NCBI GenBank assembly: GCA_002439165.1
Contig: DJTE01000047.1
Coordinates: 1-58,687 of the forward strand
Direction of reading: 5' to 3'
From: Chryseobacterium indologenes
GTDB lineage: Bacteria > Bacteroidota > Bacteroidia > Flavobacteriales > Weeksellaceae
DNA: 58,687 bases
Of this stretch, positions 25,154 through 34,224 are shown piece by piece. The position numbers were made by a program, and so were the translations under genes. Each line of letters starts with the position of its first letter. Position 1 is the first letter of the stretch. Below the pieces are notes generated by a model. It was not told the origin of the DNA, did no database searches, and worked only from the letters and a program-made list of their open reading frames with translations.

Positions 25154-25747
25154 ATGAAGAAGACAATAAAAAGAACTTTCAGGGTCTCGAAGTATGTGAT
25201 CTATAAGGAAACACTGGTTGACTACAAGGAGCATTTCTGGTCGTTTCTGGGTGCGTTTTTTGGAATCGGGATCATCGCCTTTATCCAGTCGCATTCTTTA
25301 GCGGAGACTGAGAATATTTTCCTGATCGGTTCTTTCGGGGCTTCAAGTGTTCTGATTTACGGGGCTATTCAAAGTCCCCTGGCACAGCCCAGAAACCTGA
25401 TCGGAGGTCATGTTTTTTCGGCAATTGTAGGGGTTACCGTTTACAAGATTGTTCCTGACATCATCTGGCTTTCCGCTCCATTGGCAGTAGCATTGTCTAT
25501 TGTAATGATGCAGTACACAAAAACTCTTCACCCGCCCGGCGGTGCCACAGCTCTGATCGCCGTGAGTTCCACAGGGAAAATTCCGGAGCTGGGATATTGG
25601 TATGTTATCTCCCCTGTTTTATCGGGGTGCATTATTCTGCTGATTGTGGCCTTGTTTTTCAATAATATAACGCCAAACCGGAGCTATCCTTCCCACAGCA
25701 GGTTCAAAAGACTGTTACAGAAAAGACATAGTCATCATTTAAAATAA
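25154..25747 (+). CDS. HPP family membrane protein
   Basis: 197 aa with four predicted membrane segments. The family signature is visible: GSFGASSVLIYG, SPLAQPRNLIGGH and the HPP motif itself in LHPPGGATALIAV. HPP proteins are integral membrane proteins; some plant members transport nitrite in chloroplasts, but bacterial roles are mostly unknown. It is the first gene of a compact six-gene operon, about 97 nt after the -7 box, and ends 8 nt before the zinc-ribbon gene. This copy has no C-terminal CBS domains. Confidence 0.88.
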   Translation: MKKTIKRTFRVSKYVIYKETLVDYKEHFWSFLGAFFGIGIIAFIQSHSLAETENIFLIGSFGASSVLIYGAIQSPLAQPRNLIGGHVFSAIVGVTVYKIVPDIIWLSAPLAVALSIVMMQYTKTLHPPGGATALIAVSSTGKIPELGYWYVISPVLSGCIILLIVALFFNNITPNRSYPSHSRFKRLLQKRHSHHLK

Positions 25748-25755
25748 ACCAATTA

Positions 25756-26100
25756 ATGAACTGCCTGGAATGCGGCGAAAAAATTATCGGAAGGGCTGAT
25801 AAAAAGTTCTGCAACGATGCCTGCCGGAATGCCTACAACAATAAGCAGAATAAAGATTCTAACAACCTGATGCGGAATGTAAACAATAAGCTCCGCAAAA
25901 ACTACCGTATCCTTACCGAGTTTAATACGGAAGGAAAAGCAAAAGTGGCCAAATCCAAATTAGACAATCTAGGTTTTGACTTCGATTATTTTACGAATCT
26001 GAAAGTCTATAAAAACGGTTCTGAATACCGCTTTATCTACGATTACGGCTATAAATTCCTGGAGGATGATTTTATCCTGATTGTAAAAAACCAAAATTAA
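25756..26100 (+). CDS. Zinc-ribbon protein (114 aa)
   Basis: The first 25 residues hold a zinc ribbon of the form CLEC-x13-CNDAC (Cys 3, 6, 18 and 22 region), followed by a basic, Asn-rich linker and a small alpha/beta domain ending in YDYGYKFLEDDFILIV. Such proteins are common in flavobacteria and carry a domain of unknown function. It probably binds nucleic acid or acts as a regulator, but that is only inferred from the zinc ribbon and basic charge. Confidence 0.7.
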   Translation: MNCLECGEKIIGRADKKFCNDACRNAYNNKQNKDSNNLMRNVNNKLRKNYRILTEFNTEGKAKVAKSKLDNLGFDFDYFTNLKVYKNGSEYRFIYDYGYKFLEDDFILIVKNQN

Positions 26101-26116
26101 CCCAAACCTCATCATT

Positions 26117-27031
26117 ATGAAGGAAATTGTTCTGATCACCGGTGCCGGTGGCATGGTCGCGCAGGAGCTGTCTAAAAAGATAAGTAAAGAATTTGAAGTA
26201 AGGTTCCTGACCAGAAAAAAGAAGCATGAACATGAATTTGAATGGGATGTTCTGAAAGGAACGATTGATGAAAAAGCTCTGGAAGGGGTTTCCCACATCA
26301 TCCACCTCGCAGGAGCCAATATTTCTGAAAAACGCTGGACGAAAAAACGGAAAGAAGAACTGATCTCCAGCCGTGTAGATTCTGCTGGGCTACTTCTGAA
26401 GGCGGTAAGAGATAAAAAAATGAAACTCAGGTCTTTTATTTCCGCTTCGGGAATCAATTTTTACGGAACGGAAACTACGGAAAAGATTTATACGGAAGAC
26501 GATATGCCGGGAAATGATTTCCTGAGTGAGGTTGTAGTTCTGTGGGAAAGAGCGGCCGATAATTTTAAGGAACAGAACCTGGCAGAAAGAGTGGTAAAAA
26601 TAAGAACAGCCGTAGTACTTTCGGAAAAAGACGGTGCCCTGAAAAAGATGGTTCCAACGATACGATACGGAATAGGTTCTGCTTTAGGCAATGGAAAGCA
26701 GTATATGCCCTGGATTCATATTGATGACATCTGCTCGATTTATGAGACGGCATTGAAAAATCCGGACATAAACGGTGCTTACAATGCTGTTGCTCCGGAA
26801 CATACCACTAATGAAAACCTGACAAAGAAAATTGCTGAGGTTCTTAAAAAACCTTTATTTATGCCGAATGTTCCGTCTTTTGTTTTAAAGCTGATGTTTG
26901 GTGAGCTGGCAGACGCGCTTTTAAAAGGATCAAGGGCTTCCTGTAAGGAAATTCAGAACACAGGTTTTACATTCAGGTTTCCGGATCTGAAGAAGGCTCT
27001 GGAAGATCTGTTAATTCAAAATAATCCATAA
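26117..27031 (+). CDS. TIGR01777-family NAD(P)-dependent epimerase/reductase
   Basis: 304 aa. An extended short-chain dehydrogenase fold with N-terminal ITGAGGMVAQEL (here GAGGMVA replaces the common GGTGFIG), HLAGANISEKRWT, SASGINFYG and a C-terminal DUF1731 part around 255-300. Members (YfcH and relatives) are nucleotide-sugar epimerase-like proteins with no fixed substrate. The usual YxxxK catalytic pair of the SDR family is not clear. It lies in the middle of the HPP operon. Confidence 0.85.
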   Translation: MKEIVLITGAGGMVAQELSKKISKEFEVRFLTRKKKHEHEFEWDVLKGTIDEKALEGVSHIIHLAGANISEKRWTKKRKEELISSRVDSAGLLLKAVRDKKMKLRSFISASGINFYGTETTEKIYTEDDMPGNDFLSEVVVLWERAADNFKEQNLAERVVKIRTAVVLSEKDGALKKMVPTIRYGIGSALGNGKQYMPWIHIDDICSIYETALKNPDINGAYNAVAPEHTTNENLTKKIAEVLKKPLFMPNVPSFVLKLMFGELADALLKGSRASCKEIQNTGFTFRFPDLKKALEDLLIQNNP

Positions 27032-27058
27032 CACACTATATCAACGATTCATCATTTT

Positions 27059-27640
27059 ATGTATACTCCCAACGTAACGATTACCAATACCGCAATTCTT
27101 TCTGATAACTGGTATATTTTAAAGAAAGTCACCTACTCTATTTCAAAAAAAGACGGTTCAGCGGAAACCCAGAGCAGGGAAGCCTATGACCGGGGAAACG
27201 GAGCGGTTATTTTACTTTATCATAAAACTTTAAAAACGGTTATTTTAACCCGGCAATTCAGACTTCCTACGTTTATCAATGGTAATCAGGACGGAATGCT
27301 TATTGAAGCCTGCGCCGGACTTCTGGATAATGACCATCCTGAAGAATGTATCAAAAGGGAAACGGAAGAGGAAACCGGATATAAGATTTCCAATGCCGAA
27401 AAGATTTTTGAAGCATATATGTCTCCCGGCTCCGTTACCGAAATCCTGCATTTTTTCATTGCCGAATATTCCCATGATATGAAAATAGCAGACGGGGGCG
27501 GCCTGGAAGAAGAAGGTGAGCATATTGAGGTACTGGAACTCCCGTTTGAGAAAGCGCTGGAAATGACCGATAGCGGAGAGATCAGGGATGCCAAAACAAT
27601 TATGCTGCTGCAGCATCTCAGAATTAAAGGAATTTTATAA
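27059..27640 (+). CDS. Nudix hydrolase of the NudK type
   Basis: 193 aa. The Nudix box starts at GLLDNDHPEECIKRETEEE and continues TGY, which fits GX5EX7REUXEEXGU with one extra residue in the first spacer. The surrounding text (VTYSISKKDGS, TRQFRLPTFING, SPGSVTEILHFF) resembles GDP-mannose hydrolase NudK, so a sugar-nucleotide substrate is likely. 28 nt after the epimerase gene, consistent with a nucleotide-sugar theme in the operon. Confidence 0.87.
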   Translation: MYTPNVTITNTAILSDNWYILKKVTYSISKKDGSAETQSREAYDRGNGAVILLYHKTLKTVILTRQFRLPTFINGNQDGMLIEACAGLLDNDHPEECIKRETEEETGYKISNAEKIFEAYMSPGSVTEILHFFIAEYSHDMKIADGGGLEEEGEHIEVLELPFEKALEMTDSGEIRDAKTIMLLQHLRIKGIL

Positions 27641-27664
27641 CACTTAATTAATACAATACACACT

Positions 27665-28123
27665 ATGCTACAAGATCATATCACGGTAGAAAACCGCCAT
27701 AAAGACTTTATCCGGAAAGTATGCGAAACAGAAATTCTTTATGCCTTAAAGGATGAAACAGGGTTTGCCGTATCCTACTCCAACGAACTGGAATATGAAG
27801 ACGGGGAACCGGTACAGATCATCTGCTTCTGGTCTGACCGGGCAAGGGCAAAATCTTGCATTGAACAGGAATGGAGCCATTATGAAGTATCAGAACTCTC
27901 CCTGAATGATTTCATCGAAAACTGGTGTCTGGGCATGAATCAGGACGGATTGGTTGCAGGAACTGAATTTGACAATCATCTGTTCGGATATGAAGCTGAA
28001 CCTCTGGAGCTGATCCTTGATCTTGTTGAAGAACTTAAAAGAACAGGGAAGTCCCTCAATTTCAGAAAATTTGAGAACATGGAAGATCTGGAAACGCAGA
28101 TTAAGGAAGTTTTAGAAGATTAA
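27665..28123 (+). CDS. DUF2750 protein (152 aa)
   Basis: Cytoplasmic, acidic, with the DUF2750 core at about 35-110: VQIICFWSDRARAKSC, LSLNDFIENWCLGMNQDG and FGYEAEPLELI. The C-terminal 40 residues form an extra helical region. Function is unknown for the whole family; some members sit in immunity-type gene sets. It overlaps nothing and is 24 nt from the Nudix gene. Confidence 0.72.
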   Translation: MLQDHITVENRHKDFIRKVCETEILYALKDETGFAVSYSNELEYEDGEPVQIICFWSDRARAKSCIEQEWSHYEVSELSLNDFIENWCLGMNQDGLVAGTEFDNHLFGYEAEPLELILDLVEELKRTGKSLNFRKFENMEDLETQIKEVLED

Positions 28124-28136
28124 CATAGCGTATTAA

Positions 28137-28835
28137 ATGGCAAAGTCTATTGGAATAAAGATCGTTAACGCAGTGGCTGTATGTTCAGTGATGATATTCA
28201 GTCTCGTCATGCTGCAGACGATCTTCCAATATACCGGGCTGGAAAAGAATGTGGGCTTTCTTCTGTTTAAACAGCAGGTGACCGGAAATCCTTACTGGAT
28301 GGCTTTCTTTTACATCCATATTTTTTCGATAACGCTTTGTCTGCTGGCAGGTTTAACGCAGTTTTCGAGCCGTTTTTTACAGGAAAATAAAAAGCTGCAC
28401 AGAATCATTGGCCGGATCTATGTTTATAATATCCTGGTCATCAACGTGCCGGCCTGTTTCGTACTGGGAATGTTCTCAAACGGAGGATTGATCGGAATTA
28501 CCGGTTTTATCGTTCAGGATATTATCTGGGCATATTTCACAACGAAAGCTGTTCTTTCCGTTAAAAGAGGAAATGTTACAGCACACAGAAATGCTATGAT
28601 CCTGAGCTATGCCGTTACGGTGACTGCCATTACATTCAGAATCATTAAAAATCTTTTCTATAACGAAAAACTTCACGACTATGAGTTGTTTTACGGAATG
28701 AATGTGTGGCTGGCACTAATCCTTAACCTTTTAACCGCCTTTTTTATCATTAAAAGAAAACGGCAGACATCAGCGTCTGAGATTCAGGTTGTAGAAGAAA
28801 ATAAATCCTGCCACAAGCAGCACCAAAGCGAATGA
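28137..28835 (+). CDS. DUF2306-type membrane protein
   Basis: 232 aa with about six membrane segments (first MIFSLVMLQTIFQY; then WMAFFYIHIFSITLCLLAG; and others to LALILNLLTAFFIIK). The HRIIGRIYVYN stretch after the second pair, with paired His residues and a later HRNAMILSYA, is typical of DUF2306, which resembles small haem- or quinone-linked membrane domains. It is the last gene of the HPP operon. Its 3' end overlaps a convergent small gene by 66 bp. Confidence 0.75.
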   Translation: MAKSIGIKIVNAVAVCSVMIFSLVMLQTIFQYTGLEKNVGFLLFKQQVTGNPYWMAFFYIHIFSITLCLLAGLTQFSSRFLQENKKLHRIIGRIYVYNILVINVPACFVLGMFSNGGLIGITGFIVQDIIWAYFTTKAVLSVKRGNVTAHRNAMILSYAVTVTAITFRIIKNLFYNEKLHDYELFYGMNVWLALILNLLTAFFIIKRKRQTSASEIQVVEENKSCHKQHQSE

Positions 28836-28970
28836 GCCGACAAAGATCACAGTATCCCAGAGCGTCTCATATTTGCTGTTCCTTGTCCAGCGATTGAAAA
28901 AACGCATCATCAGATAAGCGATCCCGCCAAAGATAAGGACTATAAAGCCCAGAAATAAGTATAGTGTCAC
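28770..28970 (-). CDS. Small two-span membrane protein (66 aa)
   Basis: Two clear membrane helices (YLFLGFIVLIFGGIAYLMM and TVIFVGSFALVLLVAGFIFF) joined by a basic loop RFFNRWTRNSKYE. The last 22 codons overlap the end of the DUF2306 gene on the other strand. The composition is convincingly protein-like and distinct from its shadow. No family is known to me. Confidence 0.6.
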   Translation of the reverse strand: MTLYLFLGFIVLIFGGIAYLMMRFFNRWTRNSKYETLWDTVIFVGSFALVLLVAGFIFFYNLNLRR

Positions 28971-29040
28971 GTTTAAATAAATTTATATCAAAACTATTAT
29001 TTTAAAATTAAAAAACAATACTAAACTGTCTATTTTTCTC

Positions 29041-29068
29041 CCGCAGATTCAGCAGATTGGGCAGATCT
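29041..29068 (-). repeat. Left inverted repeat of the GxxExxY unit
   Basis: Read on the minus strand: AGATCTGCCCAATCTGC then TGAATCTGCGG. It matches the right copy at 29539-29566 in opposite orientation with about four mismatches. The pair encloses the GxxExxY gene. Confidence 0.7.
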
Positions 29069-29092
29069 TAAAATCTTTGTTTTTACAATTAA

Positions 29093-29470
29093 TTATAAGT
29101 GATTAACAACTCTTTTTATACTGTCTAAAATGTTAGTAGTATTGAAATTAACAAGAAGACCTAATTTTTTATTGGAAAGTTTTAAATAGGTATTGACTTG
29201 TTTATAATGAATATCTTCCAAATCCTTTACAGATTTAAGTTCAATAATTACTTTGTCCTCTACAAGAATATCAATTCTAAAATTGAAATCGAATTTCTTA
29301 CCATCGTAAAAAACTGGGATTAATAATTCAGACTGTACATCAAGACCATTTTCTAAGAGTTCATAAATCAGAATCTTTTGATAAATAATTTCAAGAAGGC
29401 CGGGACCTAGTTTATTATAAACATTAAAGATGCATTTTCTTATGATGTAAGAGATTTCATTTTCATTCAT
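29093..29470 (-). CDS. GxxExxY protein
   Basis: 125 aa. The name-giving motif is present as GLLEIIY (residues about 24-30), after YNKLGPG. The later part reads RIDILVEDKVIIELKS, a D...ExK pattern of PD-(D/E)XK nucleases, so a nuclease-like fold is likely though activity is unproven. Composition is poorer in GC than its neighbours. It lies between inverted copies of the AATCTGC repeat. In flavobacteria this family is usually multi-copy and patchily distributed. Confidence 0.85.
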   Translation of the reverse strand: MNENEISYIIRKCIFNVYNKLGPGLLEIIYQKILIYELLENGLDVQSELLIPVFYDGKKFDFNFRIDILVEDKVIIELKSVKDLEDIHYKQVNTYLKLSNKKLGLLVNFNTTNILDSIKRVVNHL

Positions 29471-29538
29471 TTGTTGTTATTTGAATCAAATTTAATCTTT
29501 TTTGATTTACAACTTCTGAAAACTTAAATATTTAAAAA

Positions 29539-29566
29539 AATCTGCTCAATCTGCTTAATCTGCGAG
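29539..29566 (+). repeat. Right inverted repeat of the GxxExxY unit
   Basis: AATCTGCTCAATCTGC then TTAATCTGCGAG, built from an AATCTGC unit repeated three times at about 9-nt intervals. A solo copy with about three mismatches is at 234-261. Confidence 0.7.
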
Positions 29567-29599
29567 CATTTTAATAATAGGCTGAAATAACTTCCGGTA

Positions 29600-32059
29600 C
29601 TACATACCCATATCATTCTCTTCGCCATACTTCTTCCACTGCCTATATTTTTCAGGATCTGCAAAATCCGGATCTTCTCTGTAATAATGCAGCAGTCTTT
29701 CAAGCGCATAGAAATAATTCATATAGCCCAGGGCATCCTCATAATATCTGAGTGCCTTTTTAATATTCTGTTTCACGCCAAAGCCATGATCATACAGGAT
29801 TCCGTAATAGATATGGGAGTAGGTACCGTCGTAATCCTGTCTCAGATAGCGCTGTAAGTTTGCATAGTCCTTTTTCTGGTAGTAGATCTCGGAGATGTTT
29901 TCCCGGTTGAAGCTGTATTTTTTTTCCGCTTTTTTGTAGTAATCCAGGGCAAGATCATAATTTTGCTCCACATATTTTCCGTTAAAATAAAGGTCTCCCA
30001 GGTTACCGAGTGCTGTACCGTTACCCAGATCCGCCGCTTTACCGTAACATTCCAATGCTTTCTGAATATCCTGAGAATACCCGATTCCGTTGTGGTAATG
30101 GTATCCCAGATTGTTCCAGGCATAAGATTCGTTCTGTTTTGCCGCTTTTTCATACCAGAAAAGTCCTTTCTGAAGATCGTAAAACTCAGGATTATCTCCA
30201 TTGGTGAGGATAAACCCGAGATTGGTCTGCATCGTGGCATCTCCACGCTCTGCTCCCATCGTGTACAACCGGACAGCTTCTCTGATATTGCCTTCTCTTT
30301 CCATTTCGACAGCTTTAGACTTCAGCGTTTCATTATCAAAGTGATTTTCATATCCCGGGCCGGTTTTTTCAGTCCATTTCATATAAAAATCAATGAAATA
30401 TTTCTGGTCTTTTCCGCGAAGGTTGTATCTTTTTTCATAAAGAGTTCCCATTTCAGAATCAGATATTTTCTGAAGCCTTCGGTCTTTGTTCAGTATCAGC
30501 ATTTCTGATCCTCTGAAAAGGCATAAAAGCTGGTTGTCATAGTCGATTCCCTCGCAGATATAATCGTACGTGGGACTTGAAACATCTGTTTTCCGGTCAT
30601 AATAAAACATTCCGGTCTGAAGGATGATCCTGCATATTTCCGGCCTGCATGATTCTATTTTCTGATGTTCTCTGGAAAACGGAACCAGCCATCGGTCTTC
30701 CGAGGCCTCATAAAGCCCGGTTCCTTCTGAAACTGAAACAGTAAAAACATTCTTCATCTCCTGAATAAATGAATCGACCCGGATATTTTCAATTTCAAAC
30801 TCTTTAAGCCTGAACCGTTCGCTGAGAGTATCATAGATCTGCCATTTTTTATCCTTTCTGTAAGCGGCTACCATATAGCCATCCAGTGTGATCAGTTTGT
30901 CTATTCCTTCATCCAGAAGGCTTCCATCCGGCCGGATGATGCTGATCTTATGCTGAAACTTATTAGGATTTACCCAATAATACCCGTTATCTATCGGAGA
31001 CAGAGTATCTTCAGGATATTCTCCCATATAAACTCCTTCCAGGTTATAATAGGCCCTCTTTGAAGTTCCAGGAAGTTTTCTGAAGACAAGCCCCTGATAA
31101 TCAAAATTAAACGGGGTTTCAAAATTTCCGGCAACTATTTCTTTATTCCACTGGTTAATCAGCCTGAAATGTTCTCCTTTTTTTGCATTGAACAGTCCTG
31201 TGTAATTCAGCAGTTCCAGATCGTCAAAACTGTTGGGAACCGACCATTCTTCCTCATCTATATCCATAACACCCCATAAATCATCGGCCTGAACCAGTCC
31301 GTAATTTTTTCCGTTAATAGAAAGTGCCTCCAAAACATCCTGATAAAGGCATTTCACAGCCAGAATACCGTCATTTTTAAGATAACCGAACTTACCGTCT
31401 TTCTGAACAACGGCAATCCCTTCCTCATTAAAATCATAGATCTCGTCATAGACCGCCGGAGCAATTACATTGCCTTTACTATCTTTCAGTCCCTGAAATC
31501 CATTTTCTTCAAAAGTTTCGTAGTGATCTTTATAAGCTTCGTCGTTCCAGTATCCCAGCCCGTAGTTGATCCAGTCTGTCTCCAGAATTTCCAAAAATGA
31601 ACTGTACCCGGATCTTTTCAGGAAAGCTTTTTCCAAAATCTTAAGGTCCATTTTCTGAACGGCTCTATTATAGATGATATACTGATCTTTTATCTCTTCA
31701 ATCCAGTCTTTAGCCTGATCAGAATGCCTGTCTTCACTCATATTGAAAACATCCCAGGCATCCATTTTTAAGGTATCATAAGGAAGTGATTCCAGAAATT
31801 CAAACATTTTATTCACAGGTTCATAATACACCTTTTTATAATTCAGCTGATAATGATCTGCCAATAACTGATAAAATGTCCGCAGCTTTACTATACCTTC
31901 CTGTCTGTCGAAATACATCAGTTTTCCTTTTGATCTGGGATTTCCAAAAAACAGAGGAAGCAGAAGTGCCGGAATTTCGTAATTCCATTCCCCCAAATAC
32001 CAGGGATACTGGCCATTATTCTCTGCATCAACATTATATACGTAAATACGGTGTGCCAT
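29600..32059 (-). CDS. WG-repeat and Sel1-repeat protein (819 aa)
   Basis: Residues about 190-520 carry WG (beta-propeller-like) repeats of the form GLKDSKGNVIAPAVYDEIYD and GKFGYLKNDGILAVKCLYQD. Residues about 585-805 carry at least six Sel1/TPR repeats (ALECYGKAADLGNGTALG, ALDYYKKAEKKY). No signal peptide or membrane segment is seen, so it is probably cytoplasmic. WG plus Sel1 in one protein suggests a large scaffold for protein binding. It is a single gene; partners are unknown. Confidence 0.8.
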   Translation of the reverse strand: MAHRIYVYNVDAENNGQYPWYLGEWNYEIPALLLPLFFGNPRSKGKLMYFDRQEGIVKLRTFYQLLADHYQLNYKKVYYEPVNKMFEFLESLPYDTLKMDAWDVFNMSEDRHSDQAKDWIEEIKDQYIIYNRAVQKMDLKILEKAFLKRSGYSSFLEILETDWINYGLGYWNDEAYKDHYETFEENGFQGLKDSKGNVIAPAVYDEIYDFNEEGIAVVQKDGKFGYLKNDGILAVKCLYQDVLEALSINGKNYGLVQADDLWGVMDIDEEEWSVPNSFDDLELLNYTGLFNAKKGEHFRLINQWNKEIVAGNFETPFNFDYQGLVFRKLPGTSKRAYYNLEGVYMGEYPEDTLSPIDNGYYWVNPNKFQHKISIIRPDGSLLDEGIDKLITLDGYMVAAYRKDKKWQIYDTLSERFRLKEFEIENIRVDSFIQEMKNVFTVSVSEGTGLYEASEDRWLVPFSREHQKIESCRPEICRIILQTGMFYYDRKTDVSSPTYDYICEGIDYDNQLLCLFRGSEMLILNKDRRLQKISDSEMGTLYEKRYNLRGKDQKYFIDFYMKWTEKTGPGYENHFDNETLKSKAVEMEREGNIREAVRLYTMGAERGDATMQTNLGFILTNGDNPEFYDLQKGLFWYEKAAKQNESYAWNNLGYHYHNGIGYSQDIQKALECYGKAADLGNGTALGNLGDLYFNGKYVEQNYDLALDYYKKAEKKYSFNRENISEIYYQKKDYANLQRYLRQDYDGTYSHIYYGILYDHGFGVKQNIKKALRYYEDALGYMNYFYALERLLHYYREDPDFADPEKYRQWKKYGEENDMGM

Positions 32060-32324
32060 AATTTTTCATTTTTTCATATTAAAAAACCAGGTCTGGAGAA
32101 CAGCTCACGGTTTCTTTCATTCTAGTTTTATGATCCTGATTTCTGATTGTATTTCCTGATCCGGAAACAGACTTTCTTCAAGTTTCATGCAAAATAATAA
32201 AAGAAAATGAAAAACAGACTTTGCTACGCTTTAATTCAGGGGAATTTAATCATTAAAAAGAGCATTATATCCTTCAGTTTTGAATTTAAAACCTTAATTT
32301 TGAGGCCATAATTTCTCCATCTAT

Positions 32325-33089
32325 ATGAAAAAAATAGTAACCGGGCTTTCCCTGATGATGTCGTTTGCAGTCTGGGGACAGAAAGCTTCCGGCAAAACTC
32401 AGAGTCTGGTGCAGTATTCTTACCAGACTTTCGGCTGTGACAATAAGGGATATTTTGATCCTGCAAAATATAAAAAGAGCGAGATTGACGATACGTACAA
32501 GCTTTTGTATAAGTTCAGCGGACTCTATTTCGACAGTCCTACGGTATTCAAACTTTCAGGACTTGAAGATATAAGGAAAAATAAAAACACCTATCTCCAA
32601 AAGCTGGAACAGCAGTATCAGGAAAAGAAAAAAGAACTCTACGGTCTTAAAGTAATCAACCTTCCGATATGGAAAGATCTTCACCAACAGGCAATGCAGA
32701 CCTTTGAAAATGAATATCAGCTTACCAAAGAAGACATTACCGCCTTTTCCGACCCTTCGTCCCTGAAAAGCAGCAAATTTTACAATACCTGCCGGGAACA
32801 TATTGATGCAATCACTGCCTCTGACAGACAAAAGATGTATACAGCCTGGAAGAGTTATGCAGAAGCAAGCAGCAAAAGAAATTCCAATCCACAGGCGGTT
32901 ATGGCTAACTTTAATGCCAAGTTCAATGATCCTCAGAAAGACGATTATGCGATGATCGATCTGATCGGTATTTCGTTTCACAACTGTGCCAATAACAGTT
33001 TCAGACCGGCGGTAGATGAAGAAGGAACCGTATATAAAACCTTTGATAAGATATTTACAAAGCTGAAAATGGATTGCGATGAGCCATAG
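32325..33089 (+). CDS. Secreted protein of unknown function (254 aa)
   Basis: A signal peptide (residues 1-19, ending FAVWGQ) is followed by a helix-rich, Lys/Gln/Tyr-rich mature chain. Three Cys lie in the mature part (FGCDN, NTCRE, HNCAN) and one near the end (MDCDEP), giving two possible disulphides. I recognise no domain. A -7-like TAATTTTG (32295-32302) lies 22 nt upstream. The gene stands alone with its own terminator. Confidence 0.7.
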   Translation: MKKIVTGLSLMMSFAVWGQKASGKTQSLVQYSYQTFGCDNKGYFDPAKYKKSEIDDTYKLLYKFSGLYFDSPTVFKLSGLEDIRKNKNTYLQKLEQQYQEKKKELYGLKVINLPIWKDLHQQAMQTFENEYQLTKEDITAFSDPSSLKSSKFYNTCREHIDAITASDRQKMYTAWKSYAEASSKRNSNPQAVMANFNAKFNDPQKDDYAMIDLIGISFHNCANNSFRPAVDEEGTVYKTFDKIFTKLKMDCDEP

Positions 33090-33118
33090 GCTTTGGTTTA
33101 AAAGATTTTAAATAACAG

Positions 33119-33148
33119 AAACAGTACCTGACCGGGTGCTGTTTTTTG
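33119..33148 (+). terminator. Terminator after the secreted 254-aa protein
   Basis: AACAG-TACC and GGGTG-CTGTT pair imperfectly around TGACC, followed by TTTTTGTT. Confidence 0.7.
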
Positions 33149-33217
33149 TTAACATCCGAAAAAGAACAATGAATGTTAACAGCACGGTTAAGGAAAGGTT
33201 AATGACAGGCTAATCTT

Positions 33218-33247
33218 TTGCAAAGGCGATAATTCCATCTATTTTCG
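33218..33247 (+). promoter_or_regulatory. Probable promoter of the aspartic protease gene
   Basis: TTG (33218-33220), a 19-nt spacer, and TATTTTCG (33240-33247), which differs from TAnnTTTG by one base. The start codon is 19 nt further on. Confidence 0.5.
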
Positions 33248-33265
33248 CCGGTAAATCAAAACGTT

Positions 33266-34159
33266 ATGAAATTCATTTATCTTGTTTTAGCAGTATTAGT
33301 CAGTACAGGAATATCAGCACAGAACGGTCCGGTGATTATTCCGTTTTCTCTGGAAGATCATTCCATTTACATCTATTGTAAGGTCAATAAAACAGACAGC
33401 ATCAAGTTTTTATTTGACACCGGCGCCAGTAATTCTGTCATCAACAGTAACGCCAAGAAAAAACCGACTCTTACCATTGACGGCCAATCTGTAAACCAGG
33501 GTTCCAACGGAAGCAATACGGTGGAACACAGCAGTCACAATACCATACAGTTCGGAACTCTTGAAAAAAAAGATGTCCTGCTTACCCTGATTCCCTATGA
33601 AACCAATCATTTTGACGGTGTGTTCGGTACCAACCTGATGCAGGGAAAGATCATTGAAATTGATTACCATAAAAATGAGATCCGGTTTCATGATGAAAAC
33701 AGCAAGACCATAGATTTTACAGGCTATGAAAAAATGAAGCTGCATCTTGTGGATGATTATCCGGCCGTAGAAAGCACCTTCACTGTCAATGGCAAAGAAT
33801 ATTCCGGGTTATTCGGTCTCGACAGCGGTGCTGATGATGCGCTGACCATCGCTTCTCCTTTTGCCAGAAAACATGCTTTGGCAGGCTCCATGAAAAAAAT
33901 AGGAAAAGCGACAGCCCAGGGTTCAGACGGTTCCGTATATGAAATGCCTGTGGTACTCTGCCCTTCCCTGAAATTTGCCCAAAAGTTCCTTTATAATATC
34001 CCGGTTACCCTTTCCGGATCTAAGGAAGGTATTGATTCCACCGAGAAAATGGCAGGTTTCTTCGGTAATAAATTCCTCAAGAGATTTAATACGATCATTG
34101 ATTTCAAAAGACAGCTCATTTATTTTAAACTTAATAAATATCTGTATGAATCTTTTTAA
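33266..34159 (+). CDS. Secreted retropepsin-like aspartic protease
   Basis: 297 aa with a signal peptide (1-18, ending GISAQ). Two aspartic-protease half-sites are present in one chain: FLFDTGASNSVI at about residue 50 and FGLDSGADDALTI at about 187, so the enzyme could fold as a monomeric pepsin-like pair. Both Asp residues are intact. It is probably periplasmic or exported. The substrate is unknown. It lies next to the duplicated repeat region. Confidence 0.85.
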   Translation: MKFIYLVLAVLVSTGISAQNGPVIIPFSLEDHSIYIYCKVNKTDSIKFLFDTGASNSVINSNAKKKPTLTIDGQSVNQGSNGSNTVEHSSHNTIQFGTLEKKDVLLTLIPYETNHFDGVFGTNLMQGKIIEIDYHKNEIRFHDENSKTIDFTGYEKMKLHLVDDYPAVESTFTVNGKEYSGLFGLDSGADDALTIASPFARKHALAGSMKKIGKATAQGSDGSVYEMPVVLCPSLKFAQKFLYNIPVTLSGSKEGIDSTEKMAGFFGNKFLKRFNTIIDFKRQLIYFKLNKYLYESF

Positions 34160-34224
34160 ACCATTAAATTTTATTTGAAAATTAAGATTTTTACTGAAAA
34201 TTTCAAGTACTCTTAGAGCCTGTG

